A DNA stretch of 19,264 bases from Syntrophus sp964555065 (GCA_964555065.1 CAZKRB010000060.1:1-19264), one strand, 5' to 3'. Positions 1 through 7,649 are shown, counted from the first letter of the stretch. Notes: generated by a model not told the origin, from the sequence alone. Made by a program: numbers and translations.

Positions 1-1152
1 GTGCGGGTGCTTCTAGCCAAGGCCCTCTTCGGCAACCCGGACATCCTCCTCCTGGACGAGCCGACCAACCATCTGGACCTCAAGTCCATCGCCTGGCTTG
101 AGGATTTCCTCTCACGCTTCGAGAACACGGTCATTATCGTCTCTCACGACCGTCATTTTCTTAACCAGGTCTGCACTCACGTGGCGGATATAGACTTCGG
201 GCGGATCCAGGTATACGTGGGGAACTACGATTTCTGGTACCAGGCGAGCCAACTGCACTTGAAGCAGCGACAGAGCGAAAGCAAGAGGGTAACCACCAAG
301 ACCAACGAGCTGAAAGAATTCATCCAGCGTTTCAGCTCCAACGCTTCCAAGGCAAAACAGGCAACCTCCAGGAAAAAACTCCTGGAAAAACTTACCATCG
401 AAGATATGCCGATCTCCTCCCGGAAATACCCATACATCGTTTTCAAACCCGAGCGGCCCTGCGGCGATATCATTCTTGAGATTAAGAATCTCTCCAAGAA
501 GCTGGATGGGATTCCCGTTCTGAACAACATCAGTCTGACGGTCAACAAACGGGACAAGATCGCCTTTGTCGGGGGAGACAGTCTGGCCAGGACCACTCTG
601 TTTCAGATCCTGGCCGGGGAAATTATGCCGGACAGTGGCAGCTTCCGCTGGGGGGTGACGATCACCCCTTCCTATTTTCCCAAAGATAACAGCCCTTTTT
701 TCAATAAGGAGCTGAATATCCTCGAGTGGCTTGCCCAGTTCTCTCCTGAGGCCGAGAGAGAAAGCTTTGCCCGAGGGTTTCTCGGAAAGATGCTCTTCTC
801 CGGGGAAGATGCGTTGAAGCTGATTTCTGTCCTGTCCGGTGGTGAGCGCGTCCGCTGCATGCTTGCCAAGACGATGCTTTCCGGAGCCAACGCGCTTATT
901 CTCGACGAGCCGACAAACCACCTGGATCTGGAAACCATCACAGCTCTGAACAATGAGCTGATCGCCTTCCCGGAGGTCGTCCTCTTTGCCTCCCGCGACC
1001 ATGAGTTCATCTCCACGGTGGCGGATAGAATCGTTGAGATCACGCCGGCCGGGGTTATAGACAGGACGATGGGATTCGACGAATACCTGGAGGATGGGGC
1101 CGTGGCGATGATCAGGGAAGAGTGTTGCCACAGTTATCAGGGCAGCGCCTGA
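1..1152 (+). CDS. ABC-F family ATPase, YbiT-like, 5' end cut by window
   Basis: Soluble ABC-F protein with two ATPase domains and no membrane domain; family members act on ribosomes (translation factors or antibiotic protection). The window opens inside the first ATPase domain just after its signature, so the GTG at position 1 is an internal Val and the real start lies upstream. Visible residues (window numbering): Walker B and D-loop ILLLDEPTNHLD at 15-26, H-switch SHD at 48-50, a charged helical linker at about 80-135, then the second domain with signature LSGGE at 278-282 and Walker B LILDEPTNHLD at 299-309. The linker and motifs such as FSSNASKAKQATSR resemble YbiT. The second Walker A is degenerate (GGDSLARTT, 191-199; Arg in place of Lys) and the second H-switch reads SRD (Arg332). 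A degenerate second Walker A is, as far as I recall, shared by Firmicutes YbiT relatives; the Arg is unusual. Confidence 0.93.
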   Translation: MRVLLAKALFGNPDILLLDEPTNHLDLKSIAWLEDFLSRFENTVIIVSHDRHFLNQVCTHVADIDFGRIQVYVGNYDFWYQASQLHLKQRQSESKRVTTKTNELKEFIQRFSSNASKAKQATSRKKLLEKLTIEDMPISSRKYPYIVFKPERPCGDIILEIKNLSKKLDGIPVLNNISLTVNKRDKIAFVGGDSLARTTLFQILAGEIMPDSGSFRWGVTITPSYFPKDNSPFFNKELNILEWLAQFSPEAERESFARGFLGKMLFSGEDALKLISVLSGGERVRCMLAKTMLSGANALILDEPTNHLDLETITALNNELIAFPEVVLFASRDHEFISTVADRIVEITPAGVIDRTMGFDEYLEDGAVAMIREECCHSYQGSA

Positions 1153-1179
1153 AAAACAGGATAATTCGGAATGGATCGA

Positions 1180-1207
1180 TTCACTCACATCACTTGCAGA
1201 ATATAAA
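1180..1207 (+). promoter_or_regulatory. possible sigma70-like promoter of the SLOG-like gene
   Basis: TTCACT (1180-1185), a 16-nt spacer and TATAAA (1202-1207) sit in an AT-rich pocket 35 nt before the ATG at 1242. The -10 matches 5 of 6 consensus bases and the -35 4 of 6. Inference from motif match only. Confidence 0.35.
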
Positions 1208-1241
1208 TAAAAATAAACAGAGGGATTTTAAGAAAGGAAGG

Positions 1242-1805
1242 ATGATGAAGACAGAAGATATGATTCTTTTCAGCGGAGGCGCAGATGGAGCTGAAGCGGA
1301 ATTCGGTGTGAATGCCGAGGCCTTTGGCATTGACGAAGTGAATTTTACGTTTGAAGGGCACCACAGAATCCGGCAGCGCGGCCTGCGCGTTCTGAACCAC
1401 GAGGAGTTAAAAAATGGAGATGTGAGTCTGGAATATGTATCGCGGTTGATGAATCGCCGTTACACGGATAATCCCACTTTCCGCAAAATTCTGCAAAGCA
1501 TCTGGTATCAGATCAACAATGGGCAGGAAGTTTATGTGATCGGAGAGATCCTGCCGGATAAAACCGTAAAAGGCGGCACGGGATGGGGCGCCGAGTTCAG
1601 CAAACTCTGCAACAAACCCCTGTTTGTGTTTGATCAGAAGCGCAATGCATGGTTCAGCTGGAATCATACCGATTGGGTTGAACGAAAAAAAGGGGATGAA
1701 CCGGTCATTTCTCATGTCCATTTTGCCGGCACGGGAACGCGCTTTCTGGAAGAAAACGGTAAAAAAGCCATTCGGGAACTGTTCGAAAGAACAATAGCCC
1801 TTTAG
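1242..1805 (+). CDS. conserved hypothetical protein with SLOG/Rossmann-like features
   Basis: 187 residues, soluble, no signal peptide. The start is one of two adjacent ATGs (1242, 1245) preceded by GAAAGGAAGG, a good ribosome-binding site; an upstream ATG at 1122 inside the ABC-F gene lacks this support. Visible features: an N-terminal FSGGADGAE loop at about residues 10-18, a central VKGGTGWGAEFSKLCNKP stretch followed by LFVFDQ, and a C-terminal HFAGTGTRFLEE motif. Glycine loops before a strand ending FVFDQ and a final GTGTR are what I recall from SLOG/LOG-like nucleotide-binding proteins, so a nucleotide or nucleotide-derived ligand is plausible. I cannot assign a function. It follows the ABC-F gene by 89 nt and may have its own promoter. 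Confidence 0.72.
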   Translation: MMKTEDMILFSGGADGAEAEFGVNAEAFGIDEVNFTFEGHHRIRQRGLRVLNHEELKNGDVSLEYVSRLMNRRYTDNPTFRKILQSIWYQINNGQEVYVIGEILPDKTVKGGTGWGAEFSKLCNKPLFVFDQKRNAWFSWNHTDWVERKKGDEPVISHVHFAGTGTRFLEENGKKAIRELFERTIAL

Positions 1806-1986
1806 TTGAAAGACCGTCCCTTACCTCCCGCCAAGGGTGCAAATCTCCTGCACCGCAGCTCCCCCTGACACCGAGAGCGAGATGGCTTCGATTTGTGTCC
1901 AGGGAGCAGGCGGCCGGGATATCGACAAGGTCTCTACCGACATACGCCTTCGCTACACGGGGGCTTCCCTGGTTTCTGTGAACTCA

Positions 1987-2487
1987 TCATTTCTGTCGCC
2001 CCTTCTTTTCCAGCTCTTCGTTGATGTACCAGACCCGGATTCCATAGAAATCACAGAGCCAGTGGACGTAGTCGAGTTTATCCAGCCCGGTTGGGTCGGG
2101 ATGGAGGAGGAAGAGAGCCAGTCCGGGTTTCTTCCCCGTTTCCTTTGCATAGTGGAGGGCCTGGCCGATGCCTTCGTGAAACCGGTCCACACGGTCGACT
2201 TCGATGGCGTAGGTTCCGGTGAGGAGATCGACGCGGCCGTAACGGACCGGAACCTCCATTCTCCCCCGCCCATTGAAATACAGGGCATTGAAGGCCTGCT
2301 GAAAATCCCTTTCCGTGCGCAGGGTCTGTTTCCGGGTAGTCCCGCAGGCAAGGGTCAGGGCCAGAAGGCACAGGATCAACCCCCACGTCGCCGCCTGGAC
2401 AAGGGGATGAGGGTCGGCCGGAGGGGAGATTCCTGGACAAGGCTCCCAATGGCCGGCATGAGGACGGGGTATCTTGCTGGGCATCAT
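1987..2487 (-). CDS. predicted lipoprotein with PD-(D/E)XK nuclease-like core
   Basis: 166 residues from the ATG at 2487 (a second ATG follows directly). A hydrophobic stretch GLILCLLALTLAC (about 36-48) ends at Cys48, suggesting a secreted lipoprotein, though the lipobox (TLAC) is imperfect and 35 residues precede the hydrophobic part. A start nearer the hydrophobic segment (for example a TTG) cannot be excluded. The mature part has GRVDLLTGTYAIEVD (84-98), then IGQALHYAKETGKKPG (107-122). The spacing of Asp87, Glu96 and Asp98 matches a PD-(D/E)XK fold, with E-x-D in place of E-x-K. I recall a family of small exported bacterial proteins with RVD...AIE(V/F)D...IGQ(S/A)L.YA...TGK.PG. Whether it cuts nucleic acid is unknown. 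It is the last gene of a minus-strand block after the coiled-coil and YafK-like genes. Confidence 0.75.
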   Translation of the reverse strand: MMPSKIPRPHAGHWEPCPGISPPADPHPLVQAATWGLILCLLALTLACGTTRKQTLRTERDFQQAFNALYFNGRGRMEVPVRYGRVDLLTGTYAIEVDRVDRFHEGIGQALHYAKETGKKPGLALFLLHPDPTGLDKLDYVHWLCDFYGIRVWYINEELEKKGRQK

Positions 2488-2572
2488 TCCAAGGATTCTT
2501 CCCCCGTTTTAATGGTTTCTTTCCCGTTGTTGCCCTCCGGCACAGGCTGCCGAAGGTGGGAGCTCCTGCCGA

Positions 2573-2947
2573 TCACGGGCTTCCGGCCTTCTCCTGGTGA
2601 TTTTCCCCCATTTTCCGAAGAAGTTGAATGATCTCTTCGTTCTGGCGGATGGTCTCGCCGTTCTGGCGGATGATCTCATCGTTCTGCCTGATCAGAATCC
2701 GCAGAAAGTCCATCTGCACCTGGCCGATCATTTGAGAAACCTCGGCTTTTCCCATGCTTTCCCGGGTCTGGGCGGCAATCTGATCCGCCAGGTCATGAAG
2801 CCTTCCGGCATCATAGTCATTAATTTTGTTGATCGGTTCCGTAGCGACGCCGGTGCCGGTCAGGACGGCCCAGGCGATTGCAATGAGAACCAGGCTGCGC
2901 ACGATGTGATCCTTCAGTCTTGCCGTTTCCCTGCTCTGATCTTCCAT
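2573..2947 (-). CDS. small membrane-anchored coiled-coil protein
   Basis: 124 residues, unrecognised. The ATG at 2947 is chosen because AGGAGG lies 11 nt before it; upstream in-frame codons overlap the end of the YafK-like gene and look non-coding. One hydrophobic segment (about residues 19-36, VRSLVLIAIAWAVLTGTGVA) could be a membrane anchor or signal peptide. The rest is helical and charged and ends in three consecutive seven-residue units of the type IRQNDEI, IRQNGET, IRQNEEI, encoded by a 21-bp tandem repeat. This predicts a coiled coil and therefore oligomerisation or a partner in the periplasm. It starts 7 nt after the stop of the YafK-like gene, so the two are almost surely co-transcribed. 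Confidence 0.75.
   Translation of the reverse strand: MEDQSRETARLKDHIVRSLVLIAIAWAVLTGTGVATEPINKINDYDAGRLHDLADQIAAQTRESMGKAEVSQMIGQVQMDFLRILIRQNDEIIRQNGETIRQNEEIIQLLRKMGENHQEKAGSP
2630..2692 (-). repeat. three tandem 21-bp units encoding coiled-coil heptads
   Basis: Units at 2630-2650, 2651-2671 and 2672-2692. The first two differ at four bases; the third diverges more at its end. Each encodes a heptad around R-Q-N-x-E. A 21-bp period keeps the frame when copies are gained or lost, so the coiled-coil length may vary between strains (inference). Confidence 0.8.
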
Positions 2948-2954
2948 GATTGCC

Positions 2955-3887
2955 TCATCCTCCTGTTTTGAGAGGCTGCGCCGCAGGCATGCGCTTCCCC
3001 TGTTTCGTACCTTCCTTGATGCTGAATTTCGCCAGCTCCAGCCAGAGAGTCTGGTAAAGGTGGGGGAGCCAGGAAGGCCGGGTAGGCAGCCAGCGGCGAG
3101 GTCCATATTTTCGAAGGTCGTGAGGGATGATGATCACCTTCACGTTCCTCAGCCCGGTCTTTGCAACCAGGACGAAAAGCTCCTCAATGGCGGGATCGCC
3201 CATGGCGAGGCAACCCTGGGACCGGTCCCTTCCATGAATGTAAATGTCGCCGCCCAGGTCCGTTCTCTGATCTTCCTGAGCCCTCTGCAGGTCGTAGTCG
3301 TTGGGATAGTTGATCTTCATGGAGAGATGGAAGCGGCTTTCCGGATTCAGGGCAGTGATTTGATAAATCCCTTCGGGAACCTGCCGATCGCCGCTTTTCA
3401 GCTTCGGCCCCGACCAGCCGCTGGCCTCAAGGATGTCATAGGTGCGCAGGTATACCCATTTCCCGTCGCTCTCAGCCCAGAGTTCGAGCTTCATCTCTTC
3501 CTTCAGGGCGATGAGGCCCAGGCCGTCGGACGGATAAGGGACACCGGCGCGGACGAAAAAAGGCGTCAGCCGGGACTCGGCCTCCGAGCCGATCCGCCGG
3601 ATCACGCGTTCAATCTCGGGATTTCTGTATAGAAGCGCCTCGGCAGCAGCTGCTTTGGCCCTTGCTTTTTCCGCCTTTGCAAACTCCGCACTCCTTTTTG
3701 CTTCCAGTTTGCCGATCCTCTCCGCCAGGAGGGCGACGGAATCCTTCGAGGCGCTGTTTGCTTCCAGCTTTGAAATCCGCTCGGCCAGGGGGGCGACCTG
3801 CTCCGTGACATAGTCCTGAGAGGCGCAGCCGGAGAAGAGCCCCCATAAAGAACTCAACAAGACCATGAACCCCAGAGATTTCTTCAC
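2955..3887 (-). CDS. lipoprotein with YafK-like L,D-transpeptidase (YkuD-fold) domain
   Basis: 310 residues from a GTG at 3887 with GGACGGTGAGG just upstream. A signal peptide ends in lipobox FSGC with Cys21 as the lipidation site. Residues about 28-90 form a charged coiled coil with an internal duplication (VAPLAERISKLEA and VALLAERIGKLEA). The catalytic domain covers about 125-255: PEGIYQI, SRFHLSMKINYPNDYD, then IHGRDRSQGCLAMGDPAIEELF, giving His218 and nucleophile Cys226 in the S-x-G-C motif. The IHG...GC.A..D..IEE spacing fits the YafK (LdtF/DpaA) branch, of which the E. coli member releases Lpp from peptidoglycan instead of cross-linking. A role in peptidoglycan or lipoprotein attachment is the inference. 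It heads a minus-strand block of three envelope proteins. Confidence 0.9.
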   Translation of the reverse strand: MKKSLGFMVLLSSLWGLFSGCASQDYVTEQVAPLAERISKLEANSASKDSVALLAERIGKLEAKRSAEFAKAEKARAKAAAAEALLYRNPEIERVIRRIGSEAESRLTPFFVRAGVPYPSDGLGLIALKEEMKLELWAESDGKWVYLRTYDILEASGWSGPKLKSGDRQVPEGIYQITALNPESRFHLSMKINYPNDYDLQRAQEDQRTDLGGDIYIHGRDRSQGCLAMGDPAIEELFVLVAKTGLRNVKVIIIPHDLRKYGPRRWLPTRPSWLPHLYQTLWLELAKFSIKEGTKQGKRMPAAQPLKTGG

Positions 3888-4219
3888 ACCCTCACCGTCC
3901 TTTCAGGATTATCTTTACTTCGATCAGCGTCCGGGAATCAACAGATAAAACGAGGGGCCGCCGAATAAGCCGGCGAAAGGGCTGCCGCGGAGCGGATTAA
4001 AGAGGAGGCCTTCCTTCAGGCAGGCTCCTTAAGCTTTTCCGCAGGGAGCCGGGAGATTTCACTTGTTGCGGCTCGTGTCTTTTATTTATGATGAGTCTGA
4101 TTTGACAAGAAACAGCCCCTTCCCCCGGATCTTCCCCCTCAAGGATCCGTCTGCGGCGGATCAAAGCCCGGCTGCCGGCGGACCGGTGATCGGGGGCCTG
4201 GACTGAAAGGAGACAGGAA
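3888..4219. other. 332-nt divergent intergenic region and structured gapN leader
   Basis: No gene seen. It lies between the divergently transcribed YafK-like gene and gapN and must hold both promoters. On the plus strand TTGACA at 4102-4107 is a perfect -35, but nothing like a -10 follows at 16-18 nt. Several short inverted repeats precede gapN: GGCTCC/GGAGCC (4023-4028 with 4045-4050) and GATCCG/CGGATC (4144-4149 with 4157-4162). A clear ribosome-binding site, AAGGAG (4207-4212), is 7 nt from the gapN ATG. No known riboswitch was recognised. Confidence 0.5.
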
Positions 4220-5842
4220 ATGACCGATTTGCCATCCTCTTCAATCTTTGCCGCCGGGAATCCGATCCCGGAGAAGTGGCGCATCGAAGAGCCCCTCGTG
4301 CAGCGCGAGTATCTCTGCGACGGGGTCATTCAGGAATGGACCGGTCCGCAGCAGGATGTGCACTCGCCGATCTGTGAAGCCGCCGGCAACCGCATCCGGC
4401 CGAAGATTATCGGCAGCTACCCCCTTCTCGATGAAGCGCAAGCCCGGGAAGCGCTGGATGCAGCCTGCCGGGCCTATGACCGCGGGCGGGGGGCGTGGCC
4501 CACCATGACCGTAGAAGAGCGGATCGGGCATCTGGAAGCCTTTGCCGGCCGGATGACTGAGAAGCGGGAGGAAGTGGTCAAACTCCTGATGTGGGAGATC
4601 GGGAAGGCGCTTCCCGATTCCGAAAAGGAGTTCGATCGGACGGTGGATTACATCAGGGGTACGATCGATGCAATGAAAGAGCTGGATCGCCTGTCGTCCC
4701 GTTTTGTCATTGAAGAGGGGGTGATCGGGAAGATCCGCCGCGCGCCGCTGGGGGTGACACTCTGCATGGGGCCGTTCAACTACCCGCTCAATGAGACGTT
4801 CACCACCCTGATTCCAGCCCTGATCATGGGCAATACGGTGATTTTCAAGCCGCCGAAATTCGGGGTGCTGCTCCATCGGCCGCTGCTGGAGGCATTCCGG
4901 GATTCGTTCCCTCCCGGGGTCATCAACACGCTATACGGATCAGGGCAGAAAATCATCGGCCCCCTGATGGCCTCCGGTAGAATCGATGTCCTGGCCTTTA
5001 TCGGCACCAGCCCGGTAGCGGACGTTTTGAAGAGCCGGCATCCGAAACCGCACCGCCTGCGCGCCGTCCTGGGGCTCGAAGCCAAGAACCCGGGGATCGT
5101 TCTGCCCGATGCGGACCTGGATCTTGCCGTCAGGGAATGCGTCCTGGGGACGCTCTCGTACAACGGGCAACGGTGTACGGCCCTCAAGATGCTCTTCGTT
5201 CACCGGAAGATTGTGGAGGCTTTCCTCGCAAAATTCAGCGATGCCGTGTCGCGGCTCAAAAGCGGGATGCCCTGGGAGGAGGGGGTCGGCATCACCCCCC
5301 TGCCGGAGGACGGCAAGGTGGGATACCTGTCGGAGCTGATCGCCGACGCCTGCGCGAAGGGCGCGCGGGTGGTCAATGAGGGAGGAGGCGCCGTAGACCA
5401 TACGCTGATGTCCCCCGCGGTCGTGTATCCTGTCGGCCCCGGCATGAGGCTGTACACGGAGGAGCAGTTCGGGCCCGTGATACCCGTCGCCCCCTTCTCG
5501 GAAATTGAAGAGCCGATGAACTACGTCATGGACTCGAATTACGGCCAGCAGCTTAGCCTTTTCGGGAGCGATCCGCAGCGCATTGCCGAACTGGTCGATC
5601 CGCTGGCGAACCAGGTGTGCCGGGTCAACATCAACAGCCAGTGCCAGCGGGGCCCGGACAGCTTCCCCTTCACCGGCCGGAAAGATTCCGCGGAGGGAAC
5701 CCTGTCCATATCGGATGCCCTGAGGGTCTTTTCGATCCGGACGCTGGTCGCGGCCAAGGAAACCGATGCCAATCGGCGGCTCATCAAAACCATTGTGACG
5801 GAGAGAAGATCCAGATTTCTTTCCACGGATTTCATCCTGTGA
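4220..5842 (+). CDS. gapN: GapN-type NADP-dependent glyceraldehyde-3-phosphate dehydrogenase (aldehyde dehydrogenase superfamily)
   Basis: 540 residues, cytosolic. Non-phosphorylating oxidation of glyceraldehyde-3-phosphate to 3-phosphoglycerate with reduction of NADP is the family reaction; other aldehyde substrates cannot be excluded. Key features: GPFNYPLNE (substrate and cofactor pocket), MGNTVIFKPP (NADP-binding strand and Lys), FIGTSPVA, LGLEAKNPG with general base Glu287, and YNGQRCTALK with catalytic Cys319. The YSGQRCTA-like context is typical of GapN. It is about 60 residues longer than streptococcal GapN, mostly through an N-terminal region (about 1-65) and a C-terminal tail. The start is fixed by AAGGAG 7 nt upstream. 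It is a single plus-strand unit with a structured leader. Such an enzyme bypasses ATP formation at this step of glycolysis and yields NADPH. Confidence 0.88.
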   Translation: MTDLPSSSIFAAGNPIPEKWRIEEPLVQREYLCDGVIQEWTGPQQDVHSPICEAAGNRIRPKIIGSYPLLDEAQAREALDAACRAYDRGRGAWPTMTVEERIGHLEAFAGRMTEKREEVVKLLMWEIGKALPDSEKEFDRTVDYIRGTIDAMKELDRLSSRFVIEEGVIGKIRRAPLGVTLCMGPFNYPLNETFTTLIPALIMGNTVIFKPPKFGVLLHRPLLEAFRDSFPPGVINTLYGSGQKIIGPLMASGRIDVLAFIGTSPVADVLKSRHPKPHRLRAVLGLEAKNPGIVLPDADLDLAVRECVLGTLSYNGQRCTALKMLFVHRKIVEAFLAKFSDAVSRLKSGMPWEEGVGITPLPEDGKVGYLSELIADACAKGARVVNEGGGAVDHTLMSPAVVYPVGPGMRLYTEEQFGPVIPVAPFSEIEEPMNYVMDSNYGQQLSLFGSDPQRIAELVDPLANQVCRVNINSQCQRGPDSFPFTGRKDSAEGTLSISDALRVFSIRTLVAAKETDANRRLIKTIVTERRSRFLSTDFIL

Positions 5843-6194
5843 TTCCAATTCCGGATCAGAGGTGATATCAAGGCGAGGCCGAGGGGCGAAGACGGGCGTG
5901 CCCCGGCGTCCGTTGAGGGGACGACCGGGTGTCCGGAGCGGAGAATGCGTGACAGGACCGGGAATCGGGAATCAAGGGAAAGGTCCGCAGCGGGAAACCG
6001 TTCCGCCGGAGTGTTCGAGGACGGGGCCGCCGATGCAGTCGGCGGCGGCACAGGGAGGTAGAAAAGTCAACGCGTATGATCGGAAGGAAGAATTCACTCC
6101 GAAAGTTCAGTTTCCCTCCTCGCGGGCGGTCCGGCATGACCGCAGCGCCTTTGCTCAATTCGCCGACGGCCGGACGCCGGGGGGGAAGGGGCGA
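5843..6194. other. 352-nt GC-rich gap between gapN and the TPR gene
   Basis: The TPR reading frame stays open upstream to a GTG at 5862, but the added 111 residues are Arg/Gly/Pro-rich with no domain and would put the clear signal peptide in mid-protein, so I treat this stretch as non-coding. A perfect 8-bp hairpin GCCGCCGA/TCGGCGGC with a 5-nt loop lies at 6026-6046, without a T-run. No promoter or riboswitch is convincing. Confidence 0.5.
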
Positions 6195-7649
6195 ATGAGA
6201 GGGTTCTGGAAAAGCTTGGCTGCCGTGCTGCTTCTGCTCGTTCCCCTGGCTGCCTTGGCCGCCCAGGGGGCAGGGCCGGAGTGGAGCGCCCTCAACCAGG
6301 AGGCCGCAGCGCTCAACCGGGCCGGCCGGCATGACCGCGCCGTGGTCGCGGCAACAAAGGCCCTGGAGATCGCCCGGAGAAATGCCGGCCCGAAACATCC
6401 CGATGTGGCTATCTCCCTCAACAGCCTGGCCGAGAGTTATTACGCCCGGGGCGAGTACCGGAAGGTCGAGCCCCTCTACAGGGAATCCCTGGCGATCCGG
6501 GAGAAAGCCCTGGGGAAGCGCCATGCCGATGTGGTTGTCAGCCTGAACAACCTGGCCCTGATCCATCTCACCCTGGGCGAGTATGGACAGGCCGAGACCC
6601 TCTACAAGCGCTCCCTGGCGATCCGGGAGAAGACCCTGGGCCCCGATCATCCCCTGGTGGCGGGAATCCTGAACAACCTGGCGCTGCTCTACCGCAATGA
6701 GGGAAAGTACAAGCAGGCCGAGACGCTCTACAAACGCTCCCTTTCGATCTGCCGGGAGAGCCTGGGGCCGGCTCATCCCCTGGTCGCCGGGATTCTGAAC
6801 AACCTGGGCGAGCTCTACTGCACGCTGGGGAAATACGGGCAGGCCGAATCGTTCTACAGGCAATCCCTGGCGATCCGGGAGAAGACCCTGGGGCGGGATC
6901 GGCCCGATGTGGCGGCCAGCCTGAACAACCTGGCCGAACTCTACCGCCTCCAGGGCCGCTTTGCACAGGCCGAGACGTTCTGCAAGCGCTCCCTGGCGAT
7001 CCGGGAGAAGTCCCTGGGGCCGGATCATCCCGATGCGGCCGACAGCCAGAGCAACATGGGGGAAATTTATCGCCTCCAGGGGCATTACGCCCATGCCGAA
7101 ATAAGCTTCAAACAGTCCGTGGCGATCTACCGGAAGTCGCTGGGTCCGGACCATCCCGATGTGGCCGCCGGGCAGGAAAAACTGGCCGATCTCTACTCCA
7201 GCCAGGGCCGGTATGCCGAGGCCGAGGGCCTCTACTCCTATTGCCTGGCGATTTACCGGAATACCCTGGGTCCGGATCATCCTCAGGTGGCAACCGTCCT
7301 GGAAAAACTGGGCGGACTTTACCGTGCGCTGGGTGACTTTCCAGAGGCTGAACTGCGCTACCAGAGATCCCTGGCGATCCGGAAGAAGGCCTTTGGTCCG
7401 GATCATCCCGACGTGGCCGCCGCCCTGAACAGCCTGGCCGAACTCTATCGCCTCCAGGGCCGGTATGCCGAGGCCGAGCCGTTTTATAAACAATCCCTTG
7501 CGATCCGGAAGAGGGCCCTGGGTCCGGATCATCCCCTGGTGGCGATGAGTCTGGAGAACCTGGCCTTGCTTTACGGAGCGACGGGCCGCCCTCAGGAGGC
7601 TGCCGGGCTGGCGAAACAGGCAAAACGCATCCGGTCGCTGAAGCGCTAG
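6195..7649 (+). CDS. exported tetratricopeptide-repeat protein, kinesin-light-chain-like (TPR_12 type)
   Basis: 484 residues. The ATG at 6195 is preceded by GGAAGGGG and begins a signal peptide (MRGFWKSLAAVLLLLVPLAA, probable cleavage after ALAA at about residue 23), so the protein is probably periplasmic. The rest is a solenoid of 42-residue units. Ten interhelix linkers of the type LGPDHPD are visible, from AGPKHPD to the last LGPDHPL, with core motifs such as LNNLAELYR...G.Y.QAE..YK.SLAIREK. These TPR solenoids bind proteins; no catalytic domain is present. There is no clear operon partner: gapN is 352 nt upstream. The TAG stop lies inside the left end of a MITE-like element, so the insertion may have supplied the stop or replaced the original 3' end. 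Confidence 0.9.
   Translation: MRGFWKSLAAVLLLLVPLAALAAQGAGPEWSALNQEAAALNRAGRHDRAVVAATKALEIARRNAGPKHPDVAISLNSLAESYYARGEYRKVEPLYRESLAIREKALGKRHADVVVSLNNLALIHLTLGEYGQAETLYKRSLAIREKTLGPDHPLVAGILNNLALLYRNEGKYKQAETLYKRSLSICRESLGPAHPLVAGILNNLGELYCTLGKYGQAESFYRQSLAIREKTLGRDRPDVAASLNNLAELYRLQGRFAQAETFCKRSLAIREKSLGPDHPDAADSQSNMGEIYRLQGHYAHAEISFKQSVAIYRKSLGPDHPDVAAGQEKLADLYSSQGRYAEAEGLYSYCLAIYRNTLGPDHPQVATVLEKLGGLYRALGDFPEAELRYQRSLAIRKKAFGPDHPDVAAALNSLAELYRLQGRYAEAEPFYKQSLAIRKRALGPDHPLVAMSLENLALLYGATGRPQEAAGLAKQAKRIRSLKR
6303..7628 (+). repeat. about ten 126-bp repeats encoding TPR units
   Basis: The 42-codon TPR unit is visible at DNA level: phrases such as tccctggcgatccgggagaa and ccggatcatcccgatgtggc recur every 126 bp, several nearly identical. 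High nucleotide identity suggests recent duplication or homogenisation and is a place where copy number may vary or short-read assembly may collapse units. Outer limits are approximate. Confidence 0.8.

Noticed and set aside
1836..1854. Short hairpin GGTGCA/TGCACC between the SLOG-like gene and the minus-strand block
   Set aside because: Six base pairs with a 7-nt loop and no T-run; not enough to call a terminator.
4102..4107. Perfect TTGACA upstream of gapN
   Set aside because: No acceptable -10 box at 16-18 nt, so it is not listed as a promoter.
5862..6194. In-frame upstream extension of the TPR protein from a GTG at 5862
   Set aside because: The added residues are low-complexity Arg/Gly/Pro and would bury the signal peptide in mid-protein.
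5868..7532. Long minus-strand open frame opposite the TPR gene
   Set aside because: It is the antisense of a repetitive GC-rich gene; its apparent repeats mirror the TPR units, and it has no start signal or domain.
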